64,000 bases of DNA from Temnothorax longispinosus. Its lineage: Eukaryota; Arthropoda; Insecta; Hymenoptera; Formicidae. A program made the translations under genes and the position numbers. Shown piece after piece: positions 34,701 through 46,372 of this stretch. The notes below the pieces were generated by a model. That model worked only from the letters and a program-made list of their open reading frames with translations, made no database searches and was not told the DNA's origin. The stretch spans positions 4,433,019 to 4,497,018 of the forward strand of contig NC_092367.1 of the NCBI RefSeq assembly GCF_030848805.1, given 5' to 3'. The stretch's first letter is position 1. Every line of letters starts with the position of its first letter.

Positions 34701-37455
34701 GTGCAGTGTATTATTCGGAAGCACCGCGCGCTTCGCCGTGTTTTTAATCTTCAAACCTCGTTGACGACGATCGATCATCGAAACAATTTGTCGTCGCTTG
34801 GTGATTCGCTTATCGCTGGATCGAGCGGCGAAAAATAAAGGAAAGTTTGCGACAGTAAATGCCTTCACGCCGTCGCCGACGACGACGAGTTCTGTCCGCG
34901 TTCTGGATTCGACGCGGCGCGGCGGCAAATCGTTAATCACGTTAACAGATCGAAGCAGCGAAGACCACGATCCCTCGAATATCCCGGGCGCGCTGTTGCT
35001 TTACTATTTTTCCGTCCTTCGTATACTTCGTAATTCTCCACTGTCAGATTCGATTAGACGTTTTCCTTCCGCAGGTCGGATTATGCGAGAGTGTCTCTCG
35101 GACGAGCGGGGAAAAAGAGTTACACTCGAATCTCTCTCTCTCCGCCGCTGCTGGGTTTGCCCTGCTTCCTTTCGCACGGGCGCGGGAAACTTCTCCGCAA
35201 CTATCTTCCACCCTGAGATCTGCGTTTTCTTTCCGATTTTCCTCTTGAAATATGTATAATGTATATAAGCGCTCGTCCGTTTCGAAAGTGGGAAACTTAC
35301 CTGGCCGCTCTACGGCCGGGGCTGACTTTTCTCTCCCGGTGTTTCTTTCCATTCCGGTTGCTTCCGAGATTACGAGATTTCATTTAAATTATAATCGCGA
35401 GCGCCATAGCGACGCCCAGACTCGAGTGGATTTAATTAATAGCGTCTACGGGAACAGCGCCGGAAAAAGGGGACGGATACCGAGGAAAGAAGAAGTCGCA
35501 GCGGAATCGCGGACTCGTCTCGTTAGTTAGGACTTAGCGCGCCGGCCGGAAGACGGTTCTCGTCAAACAACGGAAACGAGACGAACTAACGATTAGTCGA
35601 CAATTTCTTCCGCGCTGTTTCTACACTGGAAAGTCATTATTCAAACCGCGATTTTAAGTCTACATTGTTTTTACAATAATAGAGAACTAGAGAACAAATA
35701 CAATAAATAGATGAGATATCGACATGATTTGTTGTTTGTAACTACTTTCATATTTTTTTCTTATGTTTATTATAACGTTACACCAGTGACCAGACTAGGG
35801 AGTATCTTTCTTAGACAATAACTATTTGAGAAAAGCAGGATATAATATTCCAAGAAATGAACAGTTGCAAGCTCTTAAATTATTACACTTCGAGAAGTGT
35901 ACAGAATGTCATTCTCGTATTCATGGGTACTGTATGCGAAAGGCTTAATCTAGCCAATATGGTAACGGCTGACAATAACGCATTCGCATCTCCGTCGAGA
36001 CTTCAATGTTGGCCGGTGCGCATCCGTAAAAAGAGATCGCTACCGCCCCGTTTTTCAAGCCCGTTTGACAAGCTCGACATCAAAGTTTGTGCGTAATGTA
36101 ATCTCTATGTTCGGAGTTTTTAAACATTGACGAGGTACGACACGCAGCGCGCCTGGACGATAAATAATTTAAGCTCAAAGCTCTCTTAACGCTGTCGCGA
36201 CGGTCGTGACGTGCCGCTTCATCGAATCTATTCAGGCTTGGGAAGAAACGGAAGGATGAGAGCGGCTGGCGATGTTAAAGGCAATGGTAAGAACGAGATC
36301 GTAATCGAATGGACGGAGGACAAAAAAAGAGGACGGATGAAATCAGACAATAAAAAAAGGGGCGGACGTCTACTCGTTCTTATTTAATTCGTATATACCG
36401 GATGACGTAAACGTCGCACACATTTTCTCTTTTTCATAAATACTAAAGATTGAGAAGAATATAGTTTGTTTCTCAATGTCGAGGAGTACGAATAGCTTTT
36501 AAATCACTAGCGATTAAAGATTAAAAAGTTTTCACGAATGGACGTTCACAGATAACGATATAACGAAAAGACAAACAAAAGATTATTTAATTGTGTAAAA
36601 AGGAGCTTCATGCTTTTCAAAGACAATTAAATTTACAATTTCATTATCAAGATTTAATATAAAACATTAAGAAATTATTCATGTAAAATATGTCACTATT
36701 AAAGAGCAGAATACACGTGTAACATTTAACGATGAAAATTAATTATGAAAGAAAATAATTAAAATTTAACTAAAGAAAATAGATTGTCATAAAGATATTC
36801 TTGATGGAAAAATAGTAATATCTGAAATATCCCGTAGCGTTGAACGTATAGTGTAAAAGACGTCTCCAAGAATCGAGCCAAGTAGTATCTCCGGGAAATT
36901 ATAACGGACGCTCAATTTAAATCCTTAGGGATATACCTGGAAACCCGAGTGGTTCTTTCTATGCAAACTCGGCTGACTCTTACTTAACAAAGCGTAATTT
37001 ATCGAGCCGCGGAAGCGAGATGGAGAAAAAGGATGGAGATGGGGGAGCCTTCTCTTCTCGATATTACGCGTTTTCCATCTCGTCGCTTCCGTCTGCAGCT
37101 CTGGAGAGCAATCTCGGTACGACGGACGGGCTACGTGTCTCGCAATTTTTCAAACTATTGCGTCATAACACCGGTAATCAACTATACGTACCGTGATAAC
37201 ACTGAGACGTGCGAGAATCTCATTTACGCGCTTTTCCCGTCCGTATGCTCGACTGCGCATAATTTTTCGTACGTTTTTCTTTCGTTTTTTTTTTAATTTT
37301 AGAAATACCAACCTAGAGTAAAAAGCTCCTGGCAACTTTTAAGCCATACAAGTCGCATTTATTTTCCGACTTCTTACATTACATGCCATTTATTTTTCCC
37401 CTCGATTTTCTTTTTCTTTTCTCTTGATAATAATATCACGTGATCGCTCCGTATC

Positions 37456-37518
37456 TAATAATACTCATATAAAACGTAATAATACTCATATAAAACCTAA
37501 TAATACTCATACAAATAT
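37456..37518. repeat. 21-bp tandem repeat, three copies
   Basis: Unit TAATAATACTCATATAAAAC plus one base. The first two copies differ at one base; the third has diverged at its end. Confidence 0.9.
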
Positions 37519-40021
37519 ATACATGATATTTTAGAAAATAAATAGCAAGTAACACATTAACAGATTTGGAAATCTGGATGTTGCGAAGAATTTGGATGAT
37601 CGAACTCGTTACGCCACACAGATTTCGGTAACAGCGAAAAATCCAATAGCGATAATCCTCGAACGCTCGTAACGTATCGAACGTTTACGCTCATTTTCAC
37701 AGAAAGTAAAAGGGTTCTCTCGTTCGCTCTCCACGCCGATCCTCTCCCTTGCGAATACCACGGGATCTCCGCTGCAGTGCCGCATTATTTTCCACGCGAA
37801 TTTTTCCCACTAGCAGAATCTCCGGGATTAGGTTCCTGCCAGTCAAGTGGCTTCGTAAACTCCTCGTTATAAGGCCACACGCACGAAGACGACGATGAAA
37901 CGAATAAACACGCGCGTGTGTCCCCTCGTCTCGGTTTACGATTTACACACGCAACCGGTGTACAACCGGTTCTCATAAACAATGTTCGGTTCTTGTATAG
38001 TGAAAAAATACCAGATACTCGAAATTTCAGATACCGAAAATTAAGATAAAACCTATGCTCTCTTCTTCTGTATAAGTTTATATTAAAACTATATCACATT
38101 ATATATCAAACTGTATTGAAATTGCAGATATAGTAGGTATACGTGTATTAGAATACATTAAAAGATCACATGAAATTATTGTACGATACATGTAAACTAG
38201 AAAAAATGTAAAATTATGTGTGTATATAACTTATATAAACAAACAAATTATAAATATCAAATCTTTTTGTTGCTCGCTATAACTTCAAGTTTGAGAACCA
38301 CTGACGCATACATTTTATCCGGGTTTCATCCAACCTGCTTGTCGAACGGACCTGCGCCGGCAATAAAAACAGACCTATTCTGCGTCTCGAACGGGGCGAA
38401 AGAGAGACACATGGTTACCCTTACAGAGAACCAGATCCACGCCGAACAATGAATCCCCGGCTCGAGCTTGCGGACTCATCTTTCATCTCGACGTGGCACG
38501 CGCCGCGGTCGCATCTGGCAGGTTCGTGGGGGGTCAATTGAAATTGCGACGGAGATTATACCATGGATCGCGAGTTCGCGTTACTGCATAACTTAATTTC
38601 GATCGCACGAATTCGTGTCTCTGCGCTCGCGAGGGATTATCGCGCCGATGAGTTTATCAGAGTGATAATAGCTCTTTATAAACTGAGATAAAAACGGTAT
38701 TTGTGAGATAAAAACGGACGATATATTGCGGTGATTTTGCAGGTGCATTGCTCAAGTACGATGCCTCGCCTACGAGATTCCTACGATCTGGATGCGTATC
38801 AACATTGATCGTGCTAGTTTTTTAAAATAATAAGAAATTTTCTGAGCGCGAAGAAAAGCATAGCATATACATGTACATATATTGTGTATTTGATGTAGAA
38901 TTGAGGGCAAAAGACAATAGAGATTTAATAGAAATATTCACAATGGTTCAATTAACATAAAACAATTATAATGAGGTCGAAGATAACAGAGATATCAACT
39001 AGTATATTCGATAACGACCATTCATCAACGCGTCGGAAATTAAATCGACTAATCATTTCTGGCTGGGATGTACTTCGCACGATTTACTTACTTGTGATAT
39101 GAATCGAAGCTCTCGGGGGCATAGGAATTACATAGAATTGCTCCATCGCGATACCCATGGGCGAGAATCTCTTTGACGACGCTCGGATTCACGTCGTGCT
39201 TTGAATTTTTCACAGATCCGGACGCGTAACTCATCCACCGGATCTAGAACCAAGCAGAAACGTAGGAATATATTTGATATTTTTGTCATCTCCGATCTCA
39301 CCGTAGTTATTTTTGTGTTAATCGAGCAATTATGATATATTTTTATAAGATTATTATATTGTCTCTTTCGATCAATTCTGCATCGAATCGACACAAAATC
39401 GAGAAGCACAGTATATACGTATATGCCGTGTAATCTTATAGAAAAATATTCATAATTGCTAACAGCGATCATTCATCGACGCATCGATATCGACACATCG
39501 ATATCAAATCGACGTCGATTCAGATTATTTCTGGCCGGGGAGTAACACGATAAGTCGCTGAATATGGGGGAAAACAGGTGGAAAAACCTTGGCAGAAAAG
39601 TAAATAATAATTATCGCGAAACGCGGGACGAACGGAGAGCGTTTGCGGCGTACATTTTCGCCACGCGCTTTAAATATGTATCTCGTATTTCGCAGCGCGT
39701 TAAATATTTCGCGGGAACGGCGAGTTGGCGCTCGGTGTTTGTTTTTCTTTTCCGCGCTATCGCTTTGTATTCGGGACGCGTGCCGCTCGTCCCATTACTC
39801 TGCGAGTCATCGCGCAGGCAACACGAGACCGGTCTTTACGAAAGACGTAGCGCAAAACAGTCTTGTTTAGCGTGTCGGGACTCGGGAGGTGACGGTTACT
39901 CACGGAAGCCGATATCTTGGCTGATAATGCTTTCGACGGTGCGTCGGTACCCCGGGCTTGCGTATCTCGCTGCGCCTTGAATTTGAATCTCTCGCGGTCG
40001 CCATCTTCACTCGCGAGTCTC

Positions 40022-40044
40022 GCGACTTGCGACTTGCGACTTGC
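40022..40044. repeat. 7-bp tandem repeat GCGACTT, three copies
   Basis: Three consecutive GCGACTT units in CpG-rich DNA. Confidence 0.85.
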
Positions 40045-41073
40045 TCATTGTTTCCGGATTAGCGGCGCGAATGCCGCGAATGATGCGCGGATCAGAACCA
40101 AGTCAACGGCGATACGTCGGTTGTTCATTGTAGTACAGTATTATCGTGATTATCTGGGAATTCGACGCGTGTATAATACGGATTTTCGATTGTATATTCC
40201 ACCGAGCGGTTCATTAATTAGTCGTTGATTTGACTACCGTTGATTTGTATCCGAAGTTGCCGTCGGCTTCGCCGCCTCGGCTCGCCTCGCCGGTCATTAG
40301 CGGGAACGCTCGTCGGTCGATTGATAGTTTGAACGGGCACCGTGATATCGGCGGTGATATCTGCAAAATGAATCAGAATCGTAATATCGGCGGTGATAGT
40401 GGTGATACGAGAATGCACCGGATGGAGTAGCGGCTTAATTCTCGGCAACACGAGTGGTGAGGATGGAGGGGGGAGGGTGACTAACAATAAGTTACAGTAG
40501 GTACGCCGAACGCGCACCGTGCCTAGTCGCAGCCTACCACCTCTCCGGCCCCACCATTCTAGTTCTCGAAGATTTGCGGCCCCATTGCGACGCAAGCTGC
40601 ACCGCGTAATCTCACGAGGTTCATTCGTGACGTAGGATTTTATCGTGTTTTCGAAATATCGCATTCCGCGAATGCTCATCATCGATTTCGTCGCGCGTGA
40701 TCCTTCGTTGGCGTATCATTTGTCGCGGAAAGTGCACGAAGGTGTAAGTGGTGCAACAGGTGTAACGTCGGTGTGAAGTTGGCCGCGCGCGGTCTTCGAA
40801 TTCCCTCTCGCCGTTGGGTGAGGGGCGGGAGGGGTCTCGTCCGCTTCGCTCGTCGCTCGTCGTGTGCGTCGGTACGGATCGCAGCATCTCGCGAACCACG
40901 AAGCAGTCAAAGTCAATTACAATACGCACGTACGCTAATTGCCACAACGATGGCGACTCGCACGGCATTCCCGGCATTCCCGGTGAGCGACGCGCGCTTT
41001 GTTACGTCGCGGCGAGAGAAAACGCGAAAATCGTGAGTCATGGACTCATGGAAGAAGTCGCCGTCAACCACGA

Positions 41074-41143
41074 AGTAGAGAGGAGGAGGAGGGGGTTGGG
41101 AAGCATCGGGCAACGGCAGAGTAAACCGTGCGGTGAGCAATTT
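41074..41143. repeat. GC-rich dispersed repeat, copy B
   Basis: Matches copy A at 26812-26878 around CATCGGGCAACGGC and ends about 35 bp before the 150-bp tandem repeats. Confidence 0.45.
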
Positions 41144-41177
41144 GTAGCTTGTTTCATTTATTTATTATATTCTCTTG

Positions 41178-41519
41178 GTTTATTTGGTTTGACAGTGCAT
41201 ATGTATTCCTTCTTACTGCATTTTTATAAATTCATTGAGTAGGTTATCTAGGTTCAGTTCTTACCTTCCAGAATTTGGGGTAGTACTGCAAAAAGAAATA
41301 AGTGAAACGTATAAAACTCTCTTCTGTTTTTATTTGGTTTGACAGGGCAAATGTATTCCTTCTTACTGCATTTTAATAAATTTATTGAGTAGGTTATCTA
41401 GGTTCAGTTCTTATCTTGTTCAGAATCTGGGGTAGTACTGCAAAAAGAAATAAGTGAGACGTATAAAACTCTCTTCTTTGTTTATTTGGTTTGACAATGC
41501 ATACGTATTCCTTCTTACT
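41178..41519. repeat. About 150-bp tandem repeat, locus 1 (about 2.3 units)
   Basis: Units start at TATTTGGTTTGACA (41181, 41331, 41483; spacing 150 and 152 bp). Each contains ATTCCTTCTTACTGCATTTT, GGTTCAGTTCTTA and GTACTGCAAAAAGAAATAAG. The third copy stops after about 40 bases, at CTTCTTAC. Confidence 0.9.
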
Positions 41520-44500
41520 TTTCCCCTTTGTCCGTTCGCGACGGGGCAGAATCCAAGATAGCGCGCGGCAGAATCTCTCCCGTTCTAGGACCTACGAGAG
41601 GCCGGGAAGCGATTGTCTGCATGCGGCAGGGAGCGGGACTAAACATAAAATATAGCCGGAGGTACACGCCCACGCATCGACGGCGGTTCGCCGTTAAATA
41701 CCTAAACCGGCCGTCAGCTGCCCCTTTCCCCTCCCCCCCAAATCCCCTCAATACGTACGCGCGGCATGTTAAACGATTAATCGTGCTGATTGGATTCCAA
41801 TTAGCCTGCTAACGGGTACAACCGTGGCCATCCCGAATGCCGGATACTTTTTGGATTTTGCGTATTAATGGACGGTATCACCCTCCTCGTACACCCCCCT
41901 TCGAGTTCCGACGTATATACGCGCGCCCTAACGTGCGGCACGTGAGCGCGTCGCGTTTGGCGCATACATTTTCGCACGATGATTCTCACGTTTGGTATAC
42001 CCGATGAAAACCAATTTTCCATGAATCACGTACAACGCAAGTTCTCGAGAAAGAAAGACAGAGAAGGTTCAAAATTACTGCTCTATGAACAGGCTAAAAG
42101 TGATGATGATGAACAAAATAAATCTGATGAGTTCCTCACGTCTCGAGATTCTTATTGTTGCTTGACTGTATTATACCAAATTCACGATTTCCCAGATTTC
42201 ATTCATTACCTTTAGGTCCGAAAGCCTTCTATTTGTGAATCTTATAGTTTACAAAATTTTCAACACTTTGTCATCAAAATCTCGCTCACGATCTTGTCTT
42301 TGAACGCGTTACGAACGACGTATGCATCTAACTTTGATAAAATCACAGTCGCAGACATCCCACGTATATCGACCGGTCTTCTCTTTTATTAAACGAGCTT
42401 AAGTGCTCGCGACAAACTTGACAAATTTCACAGTGCAACGAGTTCGAGTTACCTTTCTCGCTTTCGCGGCGGAATCGCGCGCGGGCCTCGGGGAGGGTAG
42501 CCGAAATCGCGCACACGGCACAGCGTCTCTCGGCAGTAGCGCGGATTCGCTTCCACTAGCCGCTAAGCCGAACTAAGCCCCGGCAAAGTGTCGTCGACTT
42601 AGAATACGAGCGACTGCCCCGGCTAAGCTGCGCGCGTGTAAAGTAATTCCGTTTAGTCTCATGGTGAATTAATAAAGAGTCAACCCCGATGGGACCGTCT
42701 GGATGACTCAGCGCCGACGGAACGGTCCATTTTGCTCTTGCGCGAGAGCACTTTAAGCTCTTCCCTGCTCTCCCTTCAGTCGTTACGACGTCTCTTTTCT
42801 GTGCCACGCGTGTGCCCCGATTCGAAAGTGTCGAGAGCGATTTCGGAGCGACGATTTCGAGCAAACTGTGGCCGAACTGCAAATGACTACTCTCCCCGAG
42901 CGAAAGGAGGAACGGGAAGGGACAGCGAACTTGTGTTTGCGTATTTGCATTCGATTTCTCGTACCCTTCAAGAAGAAAGAAAATACGGAGGGGCGACTGA
43001 TGGCCTCATATAGCCCGTTAATAATTTTTCAAAGATACTGCAAGGGCGTATTCTATCTTTTTCACGACGCGTATCTTTAAAGCGAGAACGGTAATTTTTA
43101 AATGAAATAAAACTGAGAAAATATTTGACAGTTGAGAGATATTTTCTATACACTTACAGCAATTTAGTCTCAAGCGTTCCAGAAATAAAATCAGTGGTCC
43201 GACTAAAGAGTGTATTGCTCGCGGTAAAGAAAGCGCAAACTCTAGAAATTCCCCAGGTAGTATTGACCCAACTAAATGACTGCGTATAAGCCCAATAATT
43301 AGCTAACCGACTCCGGTATAATCTAACTCCGCCCATATAATGGCACACGTGTACGCTTTCGTACACACGCGGCGATGCGTGTCGTGCTACAAGAGCGCGT
43401 GCACCACGACATTATGTACGCGCCATCCTCCGGTTGTGTAATAAGCAGCATCTCCTGTAATCTGTAGCGCTGTTACCACCCACGCTGTAATCGCCCGCGT
43501 GATTCATCAACGTCTCGTTGTTACGTCGCGCCAAGTGTCAGCGTGCTCAAGACACGCAAGTCGAACTTACGCCCGTCCGTGATCGACAGAACATTCTTCC
43601 CTTCTTATTTGCCTTTACTCCTTTCTCATTTCGTTCGTCATCGTGTTCCGTTTTCATTAATTCAACACGGATTATACTACGCACCGTGCAACGCATACAC
43701 TGTTTTGTTCCCGCAAGTGTTACACAAAGTTGATAAGCATCCAATTGTTTATACGACAAACAATTGCCCTGTTTGTGGGCTGTCTAATTCGTGTTTCGCA
43801 AAATGAGTTTGACTTGGATGTCGCATTGCTCACCCGCGGGCAAGTGCAGTCCGAGTTAGGAATATCCGATGAAAGGGAGGCGGATTGTTTGCGCCTGGAA
43901 TAAAATAGGCATACGTATTATTTCACTGTGAGTGGATTTAACGCCTCGATTACATTTTGAAATATGCTCGTGTAATATAATTTAATAATGACGGATTTTG
44001 AACAGGCGACGTGACAGGGAGACGCGGGATGATTCATTCGATTGGACCGTTAAGAATCGCACGAATTCATCACGACTATTCATTAGGGGATCGTGAATTA
44101 TTAAGAGACTCCCTCGACTTTAGAGTCCGCTCTACCCCCCCTCTCCCCTTCCCCCTACCCCACTCTTCTCCTGGTATAATCTGCATAATTCTAGACGGCG
44201 CGACTGCCCGTGTTTTATCTTCACTTACACAGAAACACGGGAGACGCCTTTTGAATGCCACGGTAATCGATCAGGTACTCGTTCACATAAATTTTCTGTG
44301 AACGCCGAGATGCCGGCGCTCAAAAGACGCGCTTGCACCGAATATCTCTTTAATAATTTCATCTGGAGTGCGCGCGCGCGCGAGTATTCGTATCCTTTCA
44401 TCCTTTGGAACGATAATCCCTCGTGTCTGAGTAGACTCCGTTCGTGGCAAATGGGCCGGAATAGAGAGAATTTTATCAAGTGAGCTCTCAAATCCTTAAA

Positions 44501-45184
44501 AATACTACCTTTATACGCGGATAAAGGCCACTTAGGCAAGCAACTATTATTTCATCTTGTGTGAACAACGATTTTTTTTCCCAGTTACCTTTGTCTTTTA
44601 ATCAATATATTTTCCTACAGATAGAATTACGATTCGCGCATATCCTTTTTGAATTTTTCACAATTATTCTTGAAATGTTTTCATCGCATATTATATTTTT
44701 TCGCGCGGCATCTGTCGTAGACAGTTATCCTTTCTTATGTAGAAAGTACCATTACCGCAGGAGACGCGAGTTTGCGAGAAGAAACGGGAAAGAAAGGCCA
44801 AAAAGAACGGCGCAAACGGAAGGAAGATCTCGAAAACCAGGTAATTTGCGCTCCCAAACAAGAATTCCTCGTGAAACTTTCAATCCAGTTTCCGTGCTTT
44901 CTCGTAAGATACTCTGTATTTCTCTCATGTCGCTTTTGCGAGAATATCTCCTCCACGGAAACGGGATCCGACTAATTCATTCGTTGAATGTACTTGAGTT
45001 AATCTATATTAAGAAGATCGCCCCCCCCCCCGTGCTTGGGAAGGGATGGATTAGTATTTGATTGCTATTCGACGATCGTTACTCTTTAAATGCTTACGCG
45101 ATATAATGATCAACACAGTATTACATGAAAAGCTTTCGATATGCTGTATGAAGGAACTATGTAACTCGAAATACACGAAATCTT
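41520..45184. other. Gene-free stretch, 41.5-45.2 kb
   Basis: CpG-rich DNA around 42.4-43.0 kb, otherwise mixed. A 78-codon open frame (41979-42215, plus) has no recognisable domain. An 11-C run sits at 45021-45031. No supported gene. Confidence 0.55.
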
Positions 45185-45353
45185 TAGGGTAAGCGAACGT
45201 ATTTCGGAACATAGTACCTATTTCGGAACACTTTAATTTTTCTCATGTTAGCCGTCATCATAATGCTCTTTGTCACCAACATCAAAATTTGACATTGCGT
45301 GACGGCTAACATGAGAAAAATTCAAGTGTTCCGAAATATGTTCGCTTACCCTA
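45185..45353. mobile_element. 169-bp foldback MITE with TA target duplication
   Basis: TAGGGTAAGCGAACGTATTT at the left is mirrored at the right (AAATATGTTCGCTTACCCTA). Inner arms TTTTTCTCATGTTAGCCGTC also pair exactly around a roughly 45-bp loop. The left arm carries an extra partial copy of TATTTCGGAACA. Non-coding. Confidence 0.8.
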
Positions 45354-45821
45354 TATATTTTTACATATATGCCGTCATGATACTCGTTTTATGAAGGACC
45401 CATTGTCTCCGGTTAATAATATTTCATTGTAACAATGGGTCGATTAAAATTCAACGAAACTTTCGGCCGTACTCTTATAACACGCGGCGCAACTAGAGTA
45501 TCCTCGCTATAGATGCGGAATTAAAATTAGAGGCGCTCGTGTATGTAAAATCCTCTTAGATATTTATCCGAATCTAGGTATATGAGCGAAAAAGACAGAG
45601 AATGAGAGAGATAGATGGATGAGTAGTATATCGTTGAGCAATATATGATGGTCCTGGCTGGCGGAGTTGGTGGGCCGAAGTCGGCTGCGATCGTTGGCGA
45701 GATACCGTGTCCGGGAAACGAGCGGCAGCGCGATGAAGTGTGCATTATGCAACGGTTTATGCATCGTCTCCCTTACTCCGGCGCAACCCGCACAACCCTC
45801 GCAACCACCGACCCCCTCGTT

Positions 45822-45846
45822 CGCGGCGGCGGCGGCGGCGGCGGCG
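45822..45846. repeat. (GCG)8 trinucleotide repeat
   Basis: CGCGGCGGCGG-type run in CpG-rich DNA; no supported reading frame. Confidence 0.95.
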
Positions 45847-46360
45847 TCGCGCCTATCTAGGAGCGCATCCGCGAATTAATTAGTCCCCGAGTAGATAGCT
45901 CGAATGCGAGCTCGTATACATCGAAAATTGTCGTCTGATCGGTAACGGGCGGGAGACACGTACACCACGAGTGCATTTTAACGACGGTTTCGCCGGATCG
46001 ATCGCGCCTATTATTACCTCGCGGATGCTCTTACTGCTCCTACCAATGCGCGTGGCTGCTGTTTCCCGTTTGGAACCGGGTGTCCGTGTTAACTGCGATA
46101 CGGTCCGATTATCCGATTTATCGGCGATCGTGCGGCGGCGGGCCGTTAACGGGTCGCCCGCGCGGACGCACGGGTGCGCGCGAATTAGCGAGATTGTTTT
46201 CTAACGAGGCGTACGCGCGCGTACGACATCGAATTAACAATCCGGTGGCTGTATCCGATGGCGCCGATATCCGACGCGTGCTAACGTAGTTGGCCGGCAT
46301 TTCAACGGAAAACACGCCGGCCTAGGGAATGCGGTGTATGCGTCACGCGGCCTCTGCGTG

Positions 46361-46372
46361 CCCCCCCCCCCC
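46361..46372. repeat. Poly-C run, 12 bases
   Basis: Twelve consecutive C, a likely sequencing-sensitive site. Confidence 0.95.

Larger units (their letters stand above)
27139..41073. other. Gene-free stretch, 27-41 kb
   Basis: Alternating CpG-rich and AT-rich blocks with a (CT)n microsatellite and short tandem repeats. No recognisable protein exon. Isolated splice-site or promoter look-alikes at 27.4, 33.0, 35.3 and 39.1 kb are listed under findings. Could be intron or regulatory DNA. Confidence 0.55.

Noticed and set aside
35297..35352. Minus-strand ATG followed by consensus donor CCAG|GTAAGT
   Set aside because: No acceptor, promoter or partner exon could be found, and the peptide is short and unremarkable.
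41979..42215. 78-codon plus-strand open frame with balanced composition
   Set aside because: The length is expected by chance and there is no motif or context to support a gene.
44760..44841. Exon-like segment (ACCGCAG ... CCAG|GTAATT) with a Lys/Glu-rich frame
   Set aside because: The acceptor lacks a good pyrimidine tract and the frame is low complexity; not enough to call.
45667..45879. Open frame with a poly-Ala run over the (GCG) repeat
   Set aside because: The poly-Ala comes only from the trinucleotide repeat, and other frames across it are also open.
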